Below the pieces are notes generated by a model that saw only the letters and a program-made list of their open reading frames with translations, was not told the origin of the DNA and ran no database searches. DNA of 64,000 nucleotides from a virus. Below, one piece after another: positions 63,501 to 64,000 of the stretch (the first letter of the stretch is position 1; every line of letters begins with the position of its first letter). A program made the position numbers and the translations under genes. Location of the stretch: the IMG/VR virus record IMGVR_UViG_3300014050_000012, positions 1-64,000 of that record; one strand, given 5' to 3'.

Positions 63501-64000
63501 GCTAATACGGCATTTGCAGATACTAAAATAGGAAAGTTTGCGGATTCATTTAGTCAATATGGCACAGCAATAGGTACTGGTGTAACAAGCGTACTACAAT
63601 ATATGGCCGACCAATCTAATGGTTATGAAACACTAACAGGATCAATACTACAAGCAGGATCAACAATAGCTAGTACAGCAACCATATTCGGTACTTTTGG
63701 TGCTCAATTCGGTCCGCTTGGTGGATTATTGGGAACACTTGCTGGCGTAGGGGCTGGAGCAGTACAAAGCATAAGAGATTATGTAGAAGCTCAGAATAAG
63801 GCCGCGGCAGAATTGTTAGAGACACAACGAACAGATGCTTTAGAAAAAGCATCATCAGATATTGCTGTATTTTTAGATAATGTCAATCCGTCTGCGAAAG
63901 ATCTTGAAAGCGCTCTTAGTAATTTGGCTCAGGTAGTAAATATTGAAAAAGAACAAATGTCTACTAATACAGAAGCTAGCAGATATAAATCAACTTATGG
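54504..64000 (+). CDS. Tail tape measure protein with embedded enzyme-like modules (partial, at least 3165 aa)
   Basis: Open from ATG 54504 (AGGGA site) to the window edge; the C-terminus is missing. Residues about 170-500 are a TP901-type tape measure core (L-A-Q-A-G-L-S-A-R-E-A-E, A-I-S-R-T-G-G-V-F-A, L-G-G-F-R-Q-I-G-K-V-I-P-L-I). At 622 begins F-A-K-G-G-T-V-P-G-S-G-K-G-D-K-V-P-A-L-L, the first of about ten F-x-x-G-G linkers (622, 669, 917, 1054, 1466, 1894, 2121, 2283, 2327, 2378). Between them lie several globular, enzyme-like modules described separately. From 2400 on, the protein is long Ala/Gln/Glu helices with a glycine-rich hydrophobic segment near 3060-3090. Role: sets tail length, may be ejected into the host. 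Confidence 0.9.
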   Translation, partial: MAAFNLTAQLNLVGPTNIRQIVGDIRKQLGTIKGTINVGIDPQSAKAIAQAQSQAAQLSSGLNNVAKSGNTAAAGMRDLNDAAAKNQLGSTAKNAASAADAATNLGKQSSRAAKDVKVLGNELAEFGRQSGLAIRRFAAFSLVSGVMYKLNSAINQALSQYIDFDRELVRVSQVTGKSVQELGSLVDEISSLAGSTGVASKELIQVSSTLAQAGLSAREAEQALKALALSANAPSFDNLNDTVEGSIALMRQFGIRANELESALGSINAVAAAFAVEASDLITAISRTGGVFASASRGVSEGTQALNEFIAVFTSVRATTRESAETIATGLRTIFTRIQRESTITALRELGVELRDVEGKFVGPYEAVRRLSEGLGQLDPRSQVFANIIEELGGFRQIGKVIPLIQQFATAEAALQVALKGGDSLAEANRQAQQSLAVQLAKTREEFVALVRDFANNSVFRGFLTTTISITKSILSLARAGKSLFPLLTILGGFKAFSAATQFAGGFLKGVRPTGGRPGGSASRGIGQNLGEVISGSKSERQSASLDKIAKVLESNAGNFNTSVSSLIQPITQLSTAIQQNIVSLTDNTGALTANTAAINNLTAALGMKGTTLAGGGKVLGFAKGGTVPGSGKGDKVPALLEPGEVVMSNRAVNKYGRGNLVNMNKRYFKGGIAQEKLQTLVEKSNSIKKYINDTINPDDEALTKIVPFRVDLDDNDFREMKQIMIDTERQRLRYLETYRDDPKANKQVQQRARSSKDPRTVVGFLGLKKPESHWGPGNAFQQHLIKRLNISPSDMPPNLGTPQEQFKDIIDEHYAVLDYQDGDAKFWKDLSYFDTQPGKIDILNKQFKNVVNNNQLKPKPTPNYELFTLPDTRVYYPEIGTKEQFMRDYAAFTTADYAKTHLPAGAYSIGGKIQKFAGGGEALQSKLSTIRTLLGEFYGNDEQLISKSISNSMIIDEARADKIIANLESSRSQLPLFRKLLSEKSSSVGVLNGFPIARYGAIGGIETMRFDELKDEETIREFIKRGKLATQASRGPVGKRIVYSDQKAARRRFAVGGTVEGIAAKEKKSIETVILEQLSSFGDASGVKKILGLGAGEREISSILNASNIRAGKNIEKAIKFINRALAKTGKQDAAREAKEAAMRKVAIAGLFPLDYNKDFSDWKLEDGREIYGYVRGFQSSFLPQIEAMQEANRATRQKFAEDIQDTAALGGLGNRNIQGPIQPLAIDFDETLALGTKMLKVNKEGKEEEDLPAYADRKKVMESLAQARPTSLAKRLASIEQKNPGYVRMYSRILTARPQSTADIIASTLNRFGLPYLEQDVTGVSQGLGTNIAKAKAANVAAAEKLIDDSEENIRATMAAGKSTFRYGEVPELKGPAEEKFGQSNIEGGLLEAALSQLLGYNINVDALERNRAIDFPQGLGRGAQLFGLPPNIETEVKRTLDGDSFSKAREEFSRYFTENPQAYAKGGAATFGSGSFKFPKRISNAYVREMEKLLEQEQMEKVFSTYPGNERMIVDEEAVKKGYESPFSRELFINSFKDKINRNTVFERMGQFARVIGLPPADLLSAIPTQLDFGVNYPATALFSKDPSGPGTRGLQGVDLTPYGYTEQDKQDLFGYTKLIEEKKKQILKTIKTPVTTYEDGSFGYDVALTEKLRAELDDLQKQQRSLIDKNNAAIKAAKESRLQSANQSGRGSVGIATNPFNTSQRQDYSILYHELTHQLFNSLRTKNAQSFEAYKAKVSSLFDGNNDDVADAFDTLVGNSGYNSADVAYGRSYKLNGLSSLMIGSAKKESFEKYVNSDPEYVPELRKTWAETNSTTKAKAFKPLNPRVNDVLLRGKISQDVIDKYEDNGKEEFLTTLVQKLPLLDENLSGILDSTLDELLGGAEISRQKFAIGGKVNLYHGSTTGIDDNQLKKFKEQGALSNIAQGYGQGAGFYVWTDKLTAIKHADMRIKAAKEGINSIMGGDTGGKGMILEFQESLDPSLWDLDYEISKGPVIKWIADNYETLKDKVAASEGIAGVTEVEKYDPKVAKETGLLYGGANIMTQTATGSKKYIDADSAGDIREGEILGQIMNRLQSNDPSLVHSFENSFFGQQSFPKGSALKYVGSSPLIPVNIETFASGGKAGLADVNKVGEQLSSDFKLMKGKNAWNQLENNCLSIANKVSDMFGYVVEPDKIRQQLDTFQKLRLGKTSAFGLKPTEEVLKKMPSLNRMLNNPTLAASTGNIVVREGEEMMKHVSFEHMNKEYNFGAAGPDWPIVLRIPLKKKDAEQKRYGGMLNKFTSGGTIPALVSNGEAYVPPKLAKRIGYGTLSRMNMADKNGMGRFSDGGISVFKGPGSGTSDSIPTSLPVGSFIIREKATKALGLNKGGSVGIQKFQDGGAPTNSGDLYFTTLSSAQIQDIVGKGSSRTGIDVESLDLLTRYATDAGMSIEDFSSGLIRARDTAIESALAQGQSFKEAALAGQQAAIAMADIPNIQVTGENPLDVLRSLTASSTRVQANVEQRREILSDPEIIAAINETNDLMSKLTPAEQFSVQTGTGPMTPQMEEAAASRRRQKNIVGYKIEERQTQANQPGFVPPTIQQPTNLMDIDGINNQLKEAQNNAALYASSLRDQANAIRAQQEITIDPGTFAGLEAKAQALEEKAAATEKAYQDLADSTQESVSWFDTEYQAAIDSMRIRAESVAKATQDVEKAMVTRAKEIASANPELTAEEIGQQISTEKTGIVAEARAQQTEAETKFGRAQSRVDTLAGKAGAGADILAADNKAKAEAQAKADAEKALEARKQQARDLGAKRAAIAVPEKREYETEQEFNDRRQKATERFTRQSARELGLSKTRFVSSRQKKAIEEEEAKKTKVEREKTDVAIQSTDTKATLLLVQAINANTVAQTGSADSVKSLTEQTNGLIATNEQLTNAKNADIEQANASPERSDLSKDTLREIPFLDKLETLGSAVGDFANNFAASTTDIDGNIGKFGSVLQGGASRLESGIKKLADGIRNANTAFADTKIGKFADSFSQYGTAIGTGVTSVLQYMADQSNGYETLTGSILQAGSTIASTATIFGTFGAQFGPLGGLLGTLAGVGAGAVQSIRDYVEAQNKAAAELLETQRTDALEKASSDIAVFLDNVNPSAKDLESALSNLAQVVNIEKEQMSTNTEASRYKSTY
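58170..58590 (+). other. HAD phosphatase-like module inside the tape measure (residues ~1223-1362)
   Basis: L-A-I-D1229-F-D1231-E-T gives HAD motif I, R-I-L-T1297-A-R-P motif II, a Lys-rich helix (A-K-A-K-A-A, ~1337) motif III, and L-I-D1350-D1351-S-E motif IV. Order and spacing fit a compact capless HAD phosphatase such as 5'-nucleotidases or polynucleotide 3'-phosphatases. All catalytic residues are present. It lies between F-x-x-G-G linkers at 1054 and 1466. Confidence 0.7.
59560..59800 (+). other. HExxH metallopeptidase-like module inside the tape measure (residues ~1686-1766)
   Basis: L-Y-H1717-E1718-L-T-H1721-Q-L-F is a clear zinc peptidase helix, placed after a polar linker and a N-x-F-N-T-S-Q-R-Q-D-Y strand region. 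The third metal ligand is not certain; D-D-V-A-D-A-F-D about 35 residues on is a candidate. The module falls between linkers at 1466 and 1894. Confidence 0.55.
60195..60480 (+). other. ADP-ribosyltransferase-like module inside the tape measure (residues ~1898-1993)
   Basis: Directly after the linker at 1894 come L-Y-H1904-G-S, G-Y-G-Q-G-A-G-F-Y-V-W-T and A-I-K-H-A, then G-M-I-L-E-F. This H-G-S, G-x-G-F-Y, A-x3-A order resembles DUF3990/ART-like domains, where the His and Tyr bind NAD and a Glu or similar residue completes the site. Catalytic Glu is not certain. Confidence 0.5.
60900..61310 (+). other. Papain-like Cys/His module candidate inside the tape measure (residues ~2133-2269)
   Basis: W-N-Q-L-E-N-N-C2159-L-S-I-A-N-K-V places a Cys at the start of a helix, and M-M-K-H2239-V-S-F-E-H follows 80 residues later at the start of a strand, with a D-W near the end. 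This is the arrangement of papain-like peptidases, amidases and related toxins. It is the weakest of the four calls. Flanked by linkers at 2121 and 2283. Confidence 0.35.

Noticed and set aside
55040-63855. Many leftward ORFs up to 134 codons opposite the tape measure
   Set aside because: Long antisense ORFs are expected opposite an AT-rich gene with few stop-complement codons; none has a ribosome binding site or recognisable product, and the rightward frame is continuously open with clear tape measure motifs.

Overview
The window is most simply read as part of the genome of a tailed double-stranded DNA bacteriophage (Caudoviricetes). The basis is a complete head-packaging module, a head-tail connector, a major tail protein and the start of a very large tape measure gene. 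No tail sheath gene is seen, so a long-tailed siphovirus is the likeliest form. The phage genes are AT-rich. The host is not identified: sigma70-type promoters on the left point to a bacterium, but nothing names its phylum. No tRNA, rRNA or CRISPR array was seen.

Left block (1-3.5 kb, clearly more GC-rich): leftward operons of very small genes of unknown function, several in paralogous pairs (496-693 with 1757-1954; 1186-1374 with 2548-2697). They are separated by repeated non-coding modules: three copies of an ~80 bp palindromic GC-core element, two matching iteron clusters, two copies of a conserved TATATA promoter element, and a repeated ~60 bp intergenic spacer. This looks like an early or regulatory region, possibly with an origin.

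Packaging and head block (3.5-16.7 kb, rightward): a divergent small HTH-like gene, a sigma factor-like protein with a cysteine cluster, a probable small terminase, GDP-mannose 4,6-dehydratase, an HNH endonuclease, an ERCC4-type nuclease, a Cys-motif protein, a large terminase interrupted by a 353-residue LAGLIDADG intein, portal, a prohead protease fused to a scaffold-like coiled coil, a decoration protein, the major capsid protein with a terminator, and a connector protein.

Adhesin block (16.7-48.8 kb): a large set of fibre genes. It includes two fibres with a repeat-count/GDG N-terminus, one with an S74 autoprocessing chaperone, a multi-Fn3 fibre with a discoidin-like tip, three tandem Cys-rich paralogs (one with a GC-rich, apparently imported tip) and a 3708-residue giant fibre. 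A leftward two-gene island (HAD hydrolase and sulfotransferase) sits in the middle. Two small gene families occur both beside the head genes and beside the giant fibre, so a cassette seems to have been duplicated. With gmd, the HAD and sulfotransferase genes suggest modification of virion or host glycans (inference).

Neck and tail block (48.9-64 kb): Zn-motif neck protein, tail completion proteins, major tail protein, probable chaperones, a terminator, then a tape measure gene that stays open to the window edge (at least 3165 codons). Its middle carries a string of enzyme-like modules (HAD phosphatase, HELTH metallopeptidase, ADP-ribosyltransferase-like, papain-like Cys/His) separated by recurring F-x-x-G-G linkers. 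This is the strongest candidate for a previously undescribed system in the window.
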